Assembly (NCBI GenBank): GCA_044238605.1
Contig: JBIICY010000002.1
Coordinates: 62,001-126,000 of the forward strand
Direction of reading: 5' to 3'
Length of the DNA: 64,000 nucleotides
Origin: UBA10438 sp044238605
GTDB lineage: Bacteria > Bacteroidota > Ignavibacteria > Kapaibacteriales > Kapaibacteriaceae
Under the pieces are notes generated by a model that had not been told where the DNA came from, did no database searches, and saw only the letters and a list, made by a program, of their open reading frames with translations. Made by a program: the position numbers and the translations under genes. Shown here piece by piece: positions 8,245 to 16,985 of the stretch. How positions within the stretch are numbered: the first letter of the stretch is position 1; each line of letters begins with the position of its first letter.

Positions 8245-10017
8245 ATGAACTTCGAACAACGAACGACAACCTGTGGGGCACTGCGTCCTGCTCATGATGG
8301 ACAGACCGTTATTCTCAACGGGTGGGTCAATGCACGACGTGACTATGGCGGTGTGATCTTCATTGATCTTCGCGACAGGGAAGGCGTAACGCAGGTGGTT
8401 GTTGATTCGGCCCACACTCCTGCAATCGCCGAGCAGATCCATGAGGTTCGCGCTGAGTATGTTCTATGGGTCCGTGGCACTGTGCGGATGCGGGAGAATC
8501 CCAACCCGCGCATTCCAACCGGTCTGGTCGAAATTCTTGTGTCGGAAGTGGGCATCATCAACCCTGCAGAAGTGCCGCCATTCGAGATCGTTGATGATCT
8601 TGGTACAAATGAAGAGCTACGTCTGAAGCACCGCTACCTCGATTTGCGCAGACCTGTAATCCAGAAGAATTTTCTCGTTCGTAACAAGCTGTATCAAATC
8701 ACACACAGGTTTTTTGAGGAAGAGAATTTCCTCGAAGTAGAGACGCCTGTGCTGACGAAGTCTACACCAGAAGGTGCGCGAGACTTTTTGGTCCCAAGTC
8801 GTATCAACAAGGGTAGGTTTTACGCGCTGCCACAATCTCCGCAGCTGTTTAAACAGCTTCTGATGGTTTCGGGTTTTGATAAGTACATGCAGATCGTCAA
8901 GTGCTTCCGTGACGAAGACCTACGTGCCGACCGTCAGCCGGAGTTCACACAGATCGACGTTGAAATGTCGTTTGTTCAGCAGGAAGACATCCTCGGCTTA
9001 ACGGAGCGGTTTGTGCAACGAGCCTGGAAGGAGATCCTCAGTTATCAGGTTCCTGACTCGTTCCCGAGAATGAGCTTCCAGTATGCGATGGAAACATATG
9101 GCTCCGACAAGCCTGATATTCGCTATGAGCTCAAGCTTGTAAATGCAACTGCCATCGCTGGCTCGACAGATTTTACGGTCTTTCGTGATGCCGTTTCCGC
9201 TGGTGGTAGCGTCATGGCGCTCAACGCAAATGGCTGCGCTACGTTCTCAAGAAAACAGATCGATGAACTTACCGACCATGCGAAAAAGTATGGCGCTAAG
9301 GGGCTGCCGTGGCTTAAGAAGCTCAATGGAGAGGTAACGGGTTCCTTCCTCAAGGCCATTGGAAAAGAGCAGGCAGACGCGCTTCTTGCTCACACGCAGG
9401 CAGCCGATGGAGATCTTGTTCTCTTCGTTCCAGGAGAGTGGGAACGCTCCTGCACCATTGCTGGCGCACTGCGCACAGAGATAGCCCGCAGGACTGGAAT
9501 TCTTGAATCGCTCAAGGGCACGTATTCATTCCATTGGGTTACAGAGTTTCCGTTGCTGGAGTACAGCGAGGAAGAGGCGCGCTGGATTGCTCGACACCAT
9601 CCATTTACCTCGCCGATGAACGACGACGTCGAGCTACTATCTACAGACCCATCGCGCGCTCGGGCATTGGCACACGATCTGATCATCAACGGTTATGAGG
9701 TTGCTGGTGGATCTGTTCGTATTCATACCAATGCAGTACAGCAGAGAATGTTCGATCTGCTCGGGTTTTCTCGAGAGGATGCCAGTGCAAAGTTCGGATT
9801 CCTTCTGGACGCCCTTACGTATGGTGCACCTCCGCATGGAGGCATTGCATTTGGTTTTGATCGACTTGTTATGTTGTTGTGCGGCACCGATAACATTCGC
9901 GATGTGATTGCATTTCCGAAGACAACATCCGGATTGTCACTCATGGACGGCTGCCCATCAGGGATCGACGCAAAACAGTTGCAGGATCTGGGCATTTCTA
10001 CGGTGAGCGAAGGATAA
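8245..10017 (+). CDS. aspS: Aspartyl-tRNA synthetase (bacterial type)
   Basis: 590-residue class IIb synthetase charging tRNA-Asp (or tRNA-Asp and tRNA-Asn if non-discriminating). It shows the N-terminal OB anticodon-binding domain (NGWVNARRDYGGVIFIDLRD), the catalytic core with QSPQLFKQLLM (about residue 198) and the RADRQPEFTQID block. The bacterial GAD insertion follows (about 300-420), then class II motif 3 in IAFGFDRLVMLLCG with IRDVIAFPK. Length matches bacterial AspRS. A DUF1460 gene follows after 6 nt. Confidence 0.97.
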   Translation: MNFEQRTTTCGALRPAHDGQTVILNGWVNARRDYGGVIFIDLRDREGVTQVVVDSAHTPAIAEQIHEVRAEYVLWVRGTVRMRENPNPRIPTGLVEILVSEVGIINPAEVPPFEIVDDLGTNEELRLKHRYLDLRRPVIQKNFLVRNKLYQITHRFFEEENFLEVETPVLTKSTPEGARDFLVPSRINKGRFYALPQSPQLFKQLLMVSGFDKYMQIVKCFRDEDLRADRQPEFTQIDVEMSFVQQEDILGLTERFVQRAWKEILSYQVPDSFPRMSFQYAMETYGSDKPDIRYELKLVNATAIAGSTDFTVFRDAVSAGGSVMALNANGCATFSRKQIDELTDHAKKYGAKGLPWLKKLNGEVTGSFLKAIGKEQADALLAHTQAADGDLVLFVPGEWERSCTIAGALRTEIARRTGILESLKGTYSFHWVTEFPLLEYSEEEARWIARHHPFTSPMNDDVELLSTDPSRARALAHDLIINGYEVAGGSVRIHTNAVQQRMFDLLGFSREDASAKFGFLLDALTYGAPPHGGIAFGFDRLVMLLCGTDNIRDVIAFPKTTSGLSLMDGCPSGIDAKQLQDLGISTVSEG

Positions 10018-10023
10018 CAAACG

Positions 10024-10875
10024 ATGCAGAAGCTGGTGTTGTATCTGGTTAGTATTCTGTTCCTGTGCAGCTCTGCAGGCGCTACCGATGAGGCTACCCA
10101 ACAAAAGTTCACAGCCGTGCGTCAGAAGATCCAAGATTCTAACTGGAGAGCACTGCCTCTAGGGAAGCTTATCGCCAAGGTTGGACTTGAGCTCGTTGAT
10201 GCGCCGTATGTAGGGGGCACACTCGACGGGTCCGGCCGAGAACGTTGCACAGTTGACATGCTGCGTTTAGACTGCGTTACACTGTTTGAAGTATCCCTGA
10301 ACATGGGTCGCATCATGAAGCAGGGAAAGGATTCTCTTCAAGATCTTATCGATGCTGTGACCTTTACGCGATATAGAGACGGAGTTCTCTCGGATTATAC
10401 GAGTCGGCTTCACTACACATCCGACTGGATTGAAAACAACATCCAAAAAGGGACGGTTGTTGACGTTACATCACAATTGGGTGGCAAGCCGTTTCCGCTA
10501 GCGCTCGGATTTATGTCACAGAACCCGAAGTATTACCCAGCTCTTGTTGAAAACCCGCAGTATGTGCCCGTCATGCAGACTATCGAACAGCGTGTGAATA
10601 TGACGTCAAGAACCATCATTCGCAAAGAAGATATTGCATCGATCGAGGATAAGCTCCAGGATGGCGACATTATCGCTATTGCGACGTCGAAGAAAGGGTT
10701 AGACTATTCACACACGGGGCTTATCGTGCGCGAAGGCAATAAAGCACGGTTCCTTCATGCCTCGTCTGTTAAGAAGAAGGTAATGCTTGACGGTCCAATA
10801 TCGGAATACGTTAACAGGGCAGAAAGCAATCTCGGTATTACCGTGCTTCGCCCTCTGATGCCTGGGAACAAATGA
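10024..10875 (+). CDS. DUF1460 family NlpC/P60-like secreted hydrolase
   Basis: 283-residue exported protein of the DUF1460 (N-acetylmuramoyl-L-alanine amidase-like) group of the NlpC/P60 papain-like fold. A signal peptide ends near residue 20 (LCSSAGA). The likely catalytic Cys is in LRLDCVTLFE (about residue 83) and the His is in LDYSHTGLIV (about residue 237). Such enzymes cleave peptidoglycan stem peptides or related amides. The gene starts 6 nt after aspS. Its last 38 nt overlap the oppositely oriented lipoyl-transferase gene. Confidence 0.82.
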   Translation: MQKLVLYLVSILFLCSSAGATDEATQQKFTAVRQKIQDSNWRALPLGKLIAKVGLELVDAPYVGGTLDGSGRERCTVDMLRLDCVTLFEVSLNMGRIMKQGKDSLQDLIDAVTFTRYRDGVLSDYTSRLHYTSDWIENNIQKGTVVDVTSQLGGKPFPLALGFMSQNPKYYPALVENPQYVPVMQTIEQRVNMTSRTIIRKEDIASIEDKLQDGDIIAIATSKKGLDYSHTGLIVREGNKARFLHASSVKKKVMLDGPISEYVNRAESNLGITVLRPLMPGNK

Positions 10876-11599
10876 TCTGCAGTCGTTCATGAATGAACGT
10901 TTTGTGCAATTCGATCACTGATAAGACTTCTTCCTTGGTTACTTCGCGTGCAGCAGCCTGCGATAGGGTAGCACTGCTTCGCTCCAGGATGGATGCAGCA
11001 CGATCAGCATCCTGTGTTGAATGCGTTATGACATGTGCGAGCTGCTCATGACCCTTCCCACAGAGAATCGACCCATGCTGGAGGAGAACACCGTCGAATA
11101 CTCGTTGTGCAGAGCCAACCACCTTCTTCGTACCATGAAGAATTTCGCTCTTTGCGTGACTCGAGAAGCAGGCCTGACCAATCGGCTGTTGCGAAGAGTA
11201 ATGTTCCCGAAAGTCTGTCGATACCGATGCATGAGATAAGGCAGGTGCAATCTTCTGCAGCACCAAATACAGCATATCATGCACAAATGCGTACACCTGT
11301 TGAGCGCGTGTTGTATCGGGCAGTCCGACGCAGATACAGTAGGTTACTTCCTCTGCATGTAGCACTGCTCTGCCGCCCGTAGGGCGGTGCACGAGATCAA
11401 GGCCGTGCTGTTCGAGCGCTGCTGCATTGAGGTTGTTCGCGCTTTGGTGCTTCCCGAGAGATACGCACCAGGGACTCCATGTGTAGAAACGGATTGCTGC
11501 AGATAGACGGCCACTACGAATGAGAGAATGCAGTTCAAGATCGGCATGCATGTTTGCAGACCCGGCAGCAGGAGCATCGATACGAACGCTGCAGCTCAT
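10838..11599 (-). CDS. Lipoate/octanoate transferase family protein (LipM/LplA-like)
   Basis: 253-residue BPL/LPL catalytic-domain protein that attaches octanoyl or lipoyl groups to lipoyl domains. Visible motifs are RPTGGRAVLHAEEVTY (about residue 92) and ACFSSHAKSEILHGTKKVVGSAQ with HGSIL downstream. The Cys in ACF and the KKVVGSAQ context resemble LipM octanoyltransferases, but LplA-type ligase activity cannot be excluded. The start overlaps the tyrS stop by four bases, so it is coupled to tyrS and smpB. It could serve the E2 partner of the E1 enzyme at 2.6-4.6 kb. Confidence 0.8.
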   Translation of the reverse strand: MSCSVRIDAPAAGSANMHADLELHSLIRSGRLSAAIRFYTWSPWCVSLGKHQSANNLNAAALEQHGLDLVHRPTGGRAVLHAEEVTYCICVGLPDTTRAQQVYAFVHDMLYLVLQKIAPALSHASVSTDFREHYSSQQPIGQACFSSHAKSEILHGTKKVVGSAQRVFDGVLLQHGSILCGKGHEQLAHVITHSTQDADRAASILERSSATLSQAAAREVTKEEVLSVIELHKTFIHERLQIICSQASEGEAR

Positions 11600-12804
11600 T
11601 GACCTATGATTCGAAGGAAGCGCAGTTTACCGACACGAAGAATACGCTGCTCAGTAATGTCAACCGATGCATAGGGGTCTGTTATCTTAACCGCATCTAT
11701 TGATACTCCGCCCTGTGTGACAAGCCGCCGTGCTTCACTTTTTGATGCAGCCATTGCTGTATCCACCAATAGCGTGACAATATCTGTTTGCTGATACTGC
11801 ATGGTGCGTTCTTCGATCACATCTGGGATGTCCTTCTTTACAAACACACGTTCAAACTCAGCAAGTGCTTCATCGCCCGCTGCAGCTCCATGATAGAGCG
11901 CTACAACGCGCTTTGCAATATCTACCTTGGCTGTGCGGGGATGCAGGGATCCGTCTGCGAGCCCCTTGCTAACAGACTCCACCTCTGATGCTGATGCAAA
12001 GCATGCGTACTCTAGGTAGCGAGCAATCATGGTGTCAGGGATCGACATTGTTTTTCCGAACATGTCTTTTGCACTGTCTGTTAGACCAATGTAGTTATCT
12101 AACGACTTACTCATCTTCTCAACGCCGTCTGTACCTTCAAGAATTGGCATTGTGAGAATGCACTGAGGCTCGAAACTCGAGCCGCGCATGATCTCACGTC
12201 CAACAAGCAGATTGAACTTCTGATCTGTTCCGCCGATTTCGATATCCGCCTTTACGGCAACTGAATCGTAGGCCTGTGTTAGGGGATACAGAAATTCATG
12301 CAGGGATATAGGCTCGCCACCTTTGTAGCGTTTCGTAAAGTCATCGCGCTCGAGAAGCTGGGCAACGGTATACTTTGAGGTAAGACGAATGACGTCACGA
12401 AAGCTCAGTTCATCGAGCCAGCTGGAGTTGTAGACAACTTCGGTCTTCTCAAGATCAAGGATCTTTGATGCTTGATCAACATACGTCTTACCGTTGTGGC
12501 GCGTTTCTTCGATGGTAAGTGCTGGACGTGTCTTGGACTTGCCGGTCGGATCGCCGATCGTTGCGGTAAAGTCTCCAATGATCAGCACCACGACATGTCC
12601 GAGATCTTGGAACTGCCGTAGCTTTCTGAGAACAACTGCATGCCCGATATGAATGTCGGGTCGGCTTGGGTCTAGTCCAAGCTTTATTCTCAGAGGCGTA
12701 TTGGTAGAGATACTGCGTTCGAGCTTTGCGATTACGTCGGCCTCCGGCAGAAGATCCACCGTATGCTCCTTGATTATCGCAAGTTGTTCCTGGAGAGTTT
12801 TCAT
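11596..12804 (-). CDS. tyrS: Tyrosyl-tRNA synthetase (TyrZ-like)
   Basis: Class I synthetase charging tRNA-Tyr. I chose the ATG at 12804 (402 residues, MKTLQEQLA...) over the upstream in-frame codon at 12867 because the latter lies inside smpB. HIGH appears as PDIHIGHAVVL and KMSKS as VEKMSKSLDNYIG. The intact KMSKS form and the length fit the TyrZ-type branch. A C-terminal S4 RNA-binding domain follows (SKSEARRLVTQGGVSID). Gene order smpB-tyrS-lipM/lplA-like on the minus strand is tight enough for one transcript. Confidence 0.96.
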   Translation of the reverse strand: MKTLQEQLAIIKEHTVDLLPEADVIAKLERSISTNTPLRIKLGLDPSRPDIHIGHAVVLRKLRQFQDLGHVVVLIIGDFTATIGDPTGKSKTRPALTIEETRHNGKTYVDQASKILDLEKTEVVYNSSWLDELSFRDVIRLTSKYTVAQLLERDDFTKRYKGGEPISLHEFLYPLTQAYDSVAVKADIEIGGTDQKFNLLVGREIMRGSSFEPQCILTMPILEGTDGVEKMSKSLDNYIGLTDSAKDMFGKTMSIPDTMIARYLEYACFASASEVESVSKGLADGSLHPRTAKVDIAKRVVALYHGAAAGDEALAEFERVFVKKDIPDVIEERTMQYQQTDIVTLLVDTAMAASKSEARRLVTQGGVSIDAVKITDPYASVDITEQRILRVGKLRFLRIIGQ

Positions 12805-12823
12805 AGTTCGTATGTAGGTTGCA

Positions 12824-13297
12824 CTAGTCTTCTGAAGACCTGCGTTGAAGTTCACGTTTGATATCACGCTCTTTTGAGCTAGCTCGTTTGTCGTAGAGTT
12901 TTTTGCCGCGGACCAAACCGAGCTCGACCTTCACGTAGGGTCCCGAAAAATAGATAGAGAGCGGCACAACCGTAAGCCCCTTTTCTTCGATGCCTTCACG
13001 CATCTTGCGCAGCTCATGCGCCTTTAGCAGAAGCTTACGTTTGCGAAGGGGCTCGTGATTCTCGCGATTACCAAAATCGTAGGGCGAGATATGAAGTCCC
13101 AGCAGGTAGAATTCATCGTTCTGTCTGCTCGGAAACATCGCATACGAATCTCCGAGATTAACCTTACCTGCCCGAAGCGATTTTACCTCGGTGCCGAGCA
13201 GTGCAATACCAGCCTCGAACCGCTGCAGAACTTCGTATTCGTGCAGGGCCTTTCGGTTGGTAATGATCGTGCGTATGGTGCGTTCACTGCTTTGCAT
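12824..13297 (-). CDS. smpB: SsrA-binding protein SmpB
   Basis: Partner of tmRNA in ribosome rescue. The ATG at 13297 gives 157 residues beginning MQSSERTIRTI. An alternative TTG at 13318 would lie in the upstream terminator. Family blocks are NRKALHEYEVLQRFEAGI, LLGTEVKSLRAGKVNLGDSYA, KRKLLLKAHELRKM and the basic C-terminal tail KLYDKRASSKERDIKRELQRR. No Shine-Dalgarno sequence is visible; the ATG comes 3 nt after a T-run that terminates tRNA-Ser. Expression may depend on readthrough or an unrecognised internal promoter. Confidence 0.96.
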   Translation of the reverse strand: MQSSERTIRTIITNRKALHEYEVLQRFEAGIALLGTEVKSLRAGKVNLGDSYAMFPSRQNDEFYLLGLHISPYDFGNRENHEPLRKRKLLLKAHELRKMREGIEEKGLTVVPLSIYFSGPYVKVELGLVRGKKLYDKRASSKERDIKRELQRRSSED

Positions 13298-13300
13298 AAC

Positions 13301-13330
13301 AAAAAAAGCCCCACGCAATATCGTAGGGCT
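13301..13330 (-). terminator. Intrinsic terminator between tRNA-Ser and smpB
   Basis: Read on the minus strand, AGCCC pairs with GGGCT around a 13-14 nt loop and is followed by seven T residues. It lies directly downstream of tRNA-Ser and immediately upstream of the smpB start codon. Confidence 0.65.
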
Positions 13331-13336
13331 CTTCAG

Positions 13337-13427
13337 CGGAGAGGGAGGGATTCGAACCCTCGGTAGCGGTTATTACCACTACGACGGTTTAGCAAACCGT
13401 TGCCTTCAGCCACTCGGCCACCTCTCC
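13337..13427 (-). tRNA. tRNA-Ser (anticodon GCT)
   Basis: Read on the minus strand, a complete cloverleaf is visible. The acceptor stem GGAGAGG/CCTCTCC carries discriminator G. The D arm GCC...GGC has a GTGG-containing loop. The anticodon stem ACGGT/ACCGT holds loop TTGCTAA, giving anticodon GCT for AGC/AGT codons. A long class II variable arm (GTAGTGG...CCGCTAC) and a T arm GAGGG-TTCGAAT-CCCTC complete it. The long variable arm confirms serine. CCA is not encoded. Confidence 0.97.
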
Positions 13428-13437
13428 TTACGGTTGG

Positions 13438-13467
13438 CAAAGATACGACGCGAAATGAATTCGGCAA
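13438..13467 (-). promoter_or_regulatory. Promoter of tRNA-Ser, Bacteroidota type
   Basis: On the minus strand TTG (13467-13465) is followed after exactly 19 nt by TATCTTTG (13445-13438), matching TTG-N19-TAnnTTTG. The box ends 10 nt before the tRNA 5' end, as expected for a promoter firing at the mature tRNA start. Confidence 0.8.
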
Positions 13468-13494
13468 TTGTCCAATCGTACATGTTTATTTTTG
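13468..13494 (+). promoter_or_regulatory. Candidate leaderless promoter of mutS
   Basis: TTG (13468-13470), a 16-nt spacer and TATTTTTG (13487-13494) precede the GTG start at 13499 by 4 nt. No Shine-Dalgarno site is present. The position of the -7 box would put transcription initiation at or next to the start codon. Confidence 0.5.
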
Positions 13495-13498
13495 CTGC

Positions 13499-16099
13499 GT
13501 GAAAGCAAGCACCGAAACACCGCTGATGCGGCAATATAACCAGATCAAGGGACGTCATCCGGACACCATCCTGCTGTTTCGGTTGGGGGATTTTTACGAA
13601 ACATTCGGTGATGATGCCGTTACCACGTCAAAGGCGTGTGGTATTACCCTCACGAAGCGCAATAACGGCGCGGCAGGGGAGATGCCCCTTGCAGGATTCC
13701 CGCATCACCAGCTGGACAACTACCTGCCAAAGCTTGTTGCAGCCGGACATCGTGTAGCCGTCTGTGAGCAGTTAGAAGACCCGAAATCCGCCAAGGGCAT
13801 TGTGAAGCGCGATGTGGTAGAGGTAGTTACCCCAGGCGTTGTTCTGTATGATAAACTGCTGGACAGTCGCCGTAATACTCACGTGGCTGCGCTTGTCGCT
13901 CCTATGCAGGAAGGGGGCAGCTGGGGCCTTTCAGTTGCTGATGTTTCTACTGGATCGTTTACCGCTGGAGAGGTGTCGTCTAGTTCCATTGAGTCCGTCC
14001 TTGACGCGTTTTCTCCGGCAGAGGTTGTTGTTGATAAAAATCAACGTGTGCAAACTGAACTGCTGCTGCAACGGTGTTCATCGAAGCCGGCACAGTCGCG
14101 GTTAGAGTCATGGCACTTCGATCGTGCAACATGTTACGAACAGCTTGTTAGGCACTTTGGAACTGCTTCGTTAAAGGGGTTCGGTCTACAGGATCATGAA
14201 CTTGGAGTTGTGGCCTCAGGAGTGCTGCTGCACTACATCGCTGAATCGCAGAAAAGTGCGCTTACTCAGCTGCAGTCCATTAGACTTCTGCGTCACGATG
14301 ACGTAATGATCCTCGATGCCGCTACTCGCAGGAATCTCGAGATTCAAGCGCCGATGAATGCTCATGCAACATCTGGTGCATTGGTCGAGCTGCTTGATGA
14401 AACCTCTACCCCAATGGGAGCTCGACTGCTGCGATGGTGGATGCAGACGCCGCTCCGTAATCAGGAGCGTGTGGAGCAGCGTCTTGGAGTCGTAAGAGCG
14501 TTGTTTACAAACACAGACAGCAACAGCACCCTGAGGGGGGCACTCTCTGAAGTTGGAGATCTTGAACGGCTCCTGACGAAGATCGTAGCAAACAAGGCTA
14601 CAGCACGAGAAGTCGGGGCCTTGCGTAGTGGTTTGCGCGCACTTCCGTCAGCAGTACAGGCGTGCCAGGGTATATCTTCTGCTGAGCTTGCCAAACTCTG
14701 TGCAGGGATTGGCGAGCATCGAGACATTGTTGAGTACATCGATAGTGCGCTTGTTGATGAGCCCCCTACAGCTATTGGGTCGGGTGGTATGTTCCGGACT
14801 GGCTATGATCATCAGCTTGATGATGCGAGCTCTGCGCTACTCCATGGAAAAGAGTGGATCACGTCGTATCAGCAGCGGCTACGTGATGAGACTGGTATAC
14901 CCAATCTCAAAATCGGCTATACCTCGGTCTTTGGCTACTACATCGAAATCAGCAATGCACAGAAATCAAAGGTGCCAGAGGCGTTTGATCGCAGACAGAC
15001 GCTTGCTAACGCTGAGAGGTACACCACAGCCGAGCTTAAAGAGCTTGAGCAGAAGATCCTGTCAGCACAGGAGCTTGTTGTGCAGCGAGAGACGTACCTG
15101 CTCCAATCACTTCGAGAGCGCATCTCGAGCGCATGTCAATCTCTTCAGACAACGCTTCAGCGCCTGGCAGTGCTTGATGTGCTTAGCTCCTATGCCTATG
15201 TCGCTAAACAGTACTCGTTTGTAGAGCCCGTGCTGCATGAAGGCACCGGTCTTGAAGTCGATGGCGCCCGGCATCCGGTGATTGAGCGTCTCTTGCCGCC
15301 AGGTGTGCGGTATGTTCCCAATTCAGTCAGAATTGATACCGAATCATCGCAGGTCCATATCATCACTGGACCCAACATGTCGGGTAAATCAAGCTATCTA
15401 CGTCAGATTGGGATCTGCGTCTACCTTGCGCACATTGGTGCGTTTGTACCAGCTGACCGCGCATTTGTGCCGTTAACAGATCGGATCTTTACACGAGTTG
15501 GCGCTCAGGATAACATTTTGGCGGGCGAGAGTACGTTTCTTGTGGAGATGCAGGAATCAGCAAACATTCTCAACAATGCAACCGAGCGGAGTCTTATTCT
15601 GCTTGATGAAGTTGGTCGTGGTACAGCAACGTACGATGGAATATCGATAGCATGGGCAATCGCTGAGTACATCCACGATACGATCGGTGCTAAAACAATG
15701 TTTGCGACGCATTATCACGAGCTCACGCAGCTTACGGAGCGTTGCAGCCGCGTTGAAAACTTTCAGGTAGAAGTGCAGGAATTCGATAACGATATCGTTT
15801 TTACCCATCGCGTGATTCCGGGCCACAGTGATCATTCGTTCGGCATACACGTTGCAAAGATGGCAGGTATGCCTCCGGCAGTGCTGGAAACAGCCAGGGC
15901 GGTACTTCGGAATATGGAGAATGATCACGATCAACAAACACATGCCAGACTCGGTGCAACCAGCTCTGGGCAGGTATCGTTGTTCGAAGTACGCGACGAT
16001 CTATTGCGGTCTCGCTTAGCAGAACTTGACATCAACAATATGACGCCGATGCAGGCTTTGCAGACGCTCATGGATATACGAAAGACACTCGATGAATGA
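13499..16099 (+). CDS. mutS: DNA mismatch repair ATPase MutS
   Basis: Recognises mismatches and starts methyl-independent or MutL-dependent repair. I chose GTG at 13499 (866 residues, MKASTETPLMRQYNQIKG) because the upstream in-frame ATG at 13400 lies inside tRNA-Ser, and because PLMRQY is the normal MutS N terminus. The mismatch-binding Phe-x-Glu lies in FRLGDFYETFGDDA. The core and lever domains follow, then Walker A GPNMSGKSS (624-632) and Walker B LILLDEVGRGT, with a C-terminal helix-turn-helix. Length is normal for MutS1. It overlaps hslO by 8 nt. Confidence 0.96.
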   Translation: MKASTETPLMRQYNQIKGRHPDTILLFRLGDFYETFGDDAVTTSKACGITLTKRNNGAAGEMPLAGFPHHQLDNYLPKLVAAGHRVAVCEQLEDPKSAKGIVKRDVVEVVTPGVVLYDKLLDSRRNTHVAALVAPMQEGGSWGLSVADVSTGSFTAGEVSSSSIESVLDAFSPAEVVVDKNQRVQTELLLQRCSSKPAQSRLESWHFDRATCYEQLVRHFGTASLKGFGLQDHELGVVASGVLLHYIAESQKSALTQLQSIRLLRHDDVMILDAATRRNLEIQAPMNAHATSGALVELLDETSTPMGARLLRWWMQTPLRNQERVEQRLGVVRALFTNTDSNSTLRGALSEVGDLERLLTKIVANKATAREVGALRSGLRALPSAVQACQGISSAELAKLCAGIGEHRDIVEYIDSALVDEPPTAIGSGGMFRTGYDHQLDDASSALLHGKEWITSYQQRLRDETGIPNLKIGYTSVFGYYIEISNAQKSKVPEAFDRRQTLANAERYTTAELKELEQKILSAQELVVQRETYLLQSLRERISSACQSLQTTLQRLAVLDVLSSYAYVAKQYSFVEPVLHEGTGLEVDGARHPVIERLLPPGVRYVPNSVRIDTESSQVHIITGPNMSGKSSYLRQIGICVYLAHIGAFVPADRAFVPLTDRIFTRVGAQDNILAGESTFLVEMQESANILNNATERSLILLDEVGRGTATYDGISIAWAIAEYIHDTIGAKTMFATHYHELTQLTERCSRVENFQVEVQEFDNDIVFTHRVIPGHSDHSFGIHVAKMAGMPPAVLETARAVLRNMENDHDQQTHARLGATSSGQVSLFEVRDDLLRSRLAELDINNMTPMQALQTLMDIRKTLDE

Positions 16100-16985
16100 A
16101 GACATCAAGAAGCTCTGGTCTCAACGTGACCGTGTTACGAGAGCGATTACGAAGGATGGTACGTTTCGTGCTGCTCTGATTCACAATCCTACCACAGTTC
16201 GTACAGCACAGCAGAAGCATGGACTTGATCCAGTAACCTCTCTTGTGCTTGCACGTATGATCACTGGAGCAAGCCTGTTGGCATCATACCTCAAAGGTGA
16301 GGAGCGGGTAGTTCTTACTGCAGAAGGGGATGGGCTTATCAGAACGGTATGTGCCGAGGCAATGCAGATCGGCGAAGTACGCGGATACATTACACGCAAT
16401 GCGGAGCCTGTTGAGGAGCGTGAAACACCCCTTGGCAAGGGGCTTCTACGGGTCCAGCGGGTTGTGTACGGCGAGTACGAACCCGTAACTGGCATCGTCG
16501 AGTTGCGCCGCGGAGACGTTACCTCCGACCTGAGTTACTACCTTACGCAGTCAGAGCAGATCCCCTCTGCCTTTGTTATCGACGTGGCGTATGATGATAA
16601 CAACATCATCCGAGAATCCGTTGGGCTGCTTGTTCAGGCTATGCCGGGAGCCAGAGACGTAGATATCTTCAAGGTGTATGATGCGGTGGACTATCTTGGT
16701 CGAATGACGGAGTACACTGATAACGGTTACACGCCAGAGCAGATCCTACGTCAGATCATGCCGTCGGACATTGACATCGTGGCAAGTGCACCTGTTGACT
16801 TTTTCTGTCGATGCTCAAAGGATAGGTATAAAGCGGCATTGTTAACGCTTGGGCTCGACGAACTGCACGGCATGCAGCAGGACGGACATCGTGAAATGGT
16901 ATGTCAGTTTTGCTCGGCAGCGTATCACTTAACTGATGCAGACTTCGACGAAATGACCACTAGGTTAAAGGCCCTGTCGAACTAG
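16092..16985 (+). CDS. hslO: Redox-regulated chaperone Hsp33
   Basis: 297-residue cytosolic holdase chaperone activated by oxidative unfolding. The C-terminal zinc centre is complete: C239-x-C241 and C271-x2-C274. The N-terminal domain carries family blocks LVLARMITGASLLASYLKG and GLLRVQRVV. The start lies 8 nt inside the end of mutS, suggesting coupling. The stop overlaps the convergent pta stop in a shared CTAG. Confidence 0.95.
   Translation: MNEDIKKLWSQRDRVTRAITKDGTFRAALIHNPTTVRTAQQKHGLDPVTSLVLARMITGASLLASYLKGEERVVLTAEGDGLIRTVCAEAMQIGEVRGYITRNAEPVEERETPLGKGLLRVQRVVYGEYEPVTGIVELRRGDVTSDLSYYLTQSEQIPSAFVIDVAYDDNNIIRESVGLLVQAMPGARDVDIFKVYDAVDYLGRMTEYTDNGYTPEQILRQIMPSDIDIVASAPVDFFCRCSKDRYKAALLTLGLDELHGMQQDGHREMVCQFCSAAYHLTDADFDEMTTRLKALSN

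Noticed and set aside
13400..13498. ATG at 13400 as the mutS start
   Set aside because: It lies within tRNA-Ser and the added residues do not resemble a MutS N terminus; GTG 13499 fits better.
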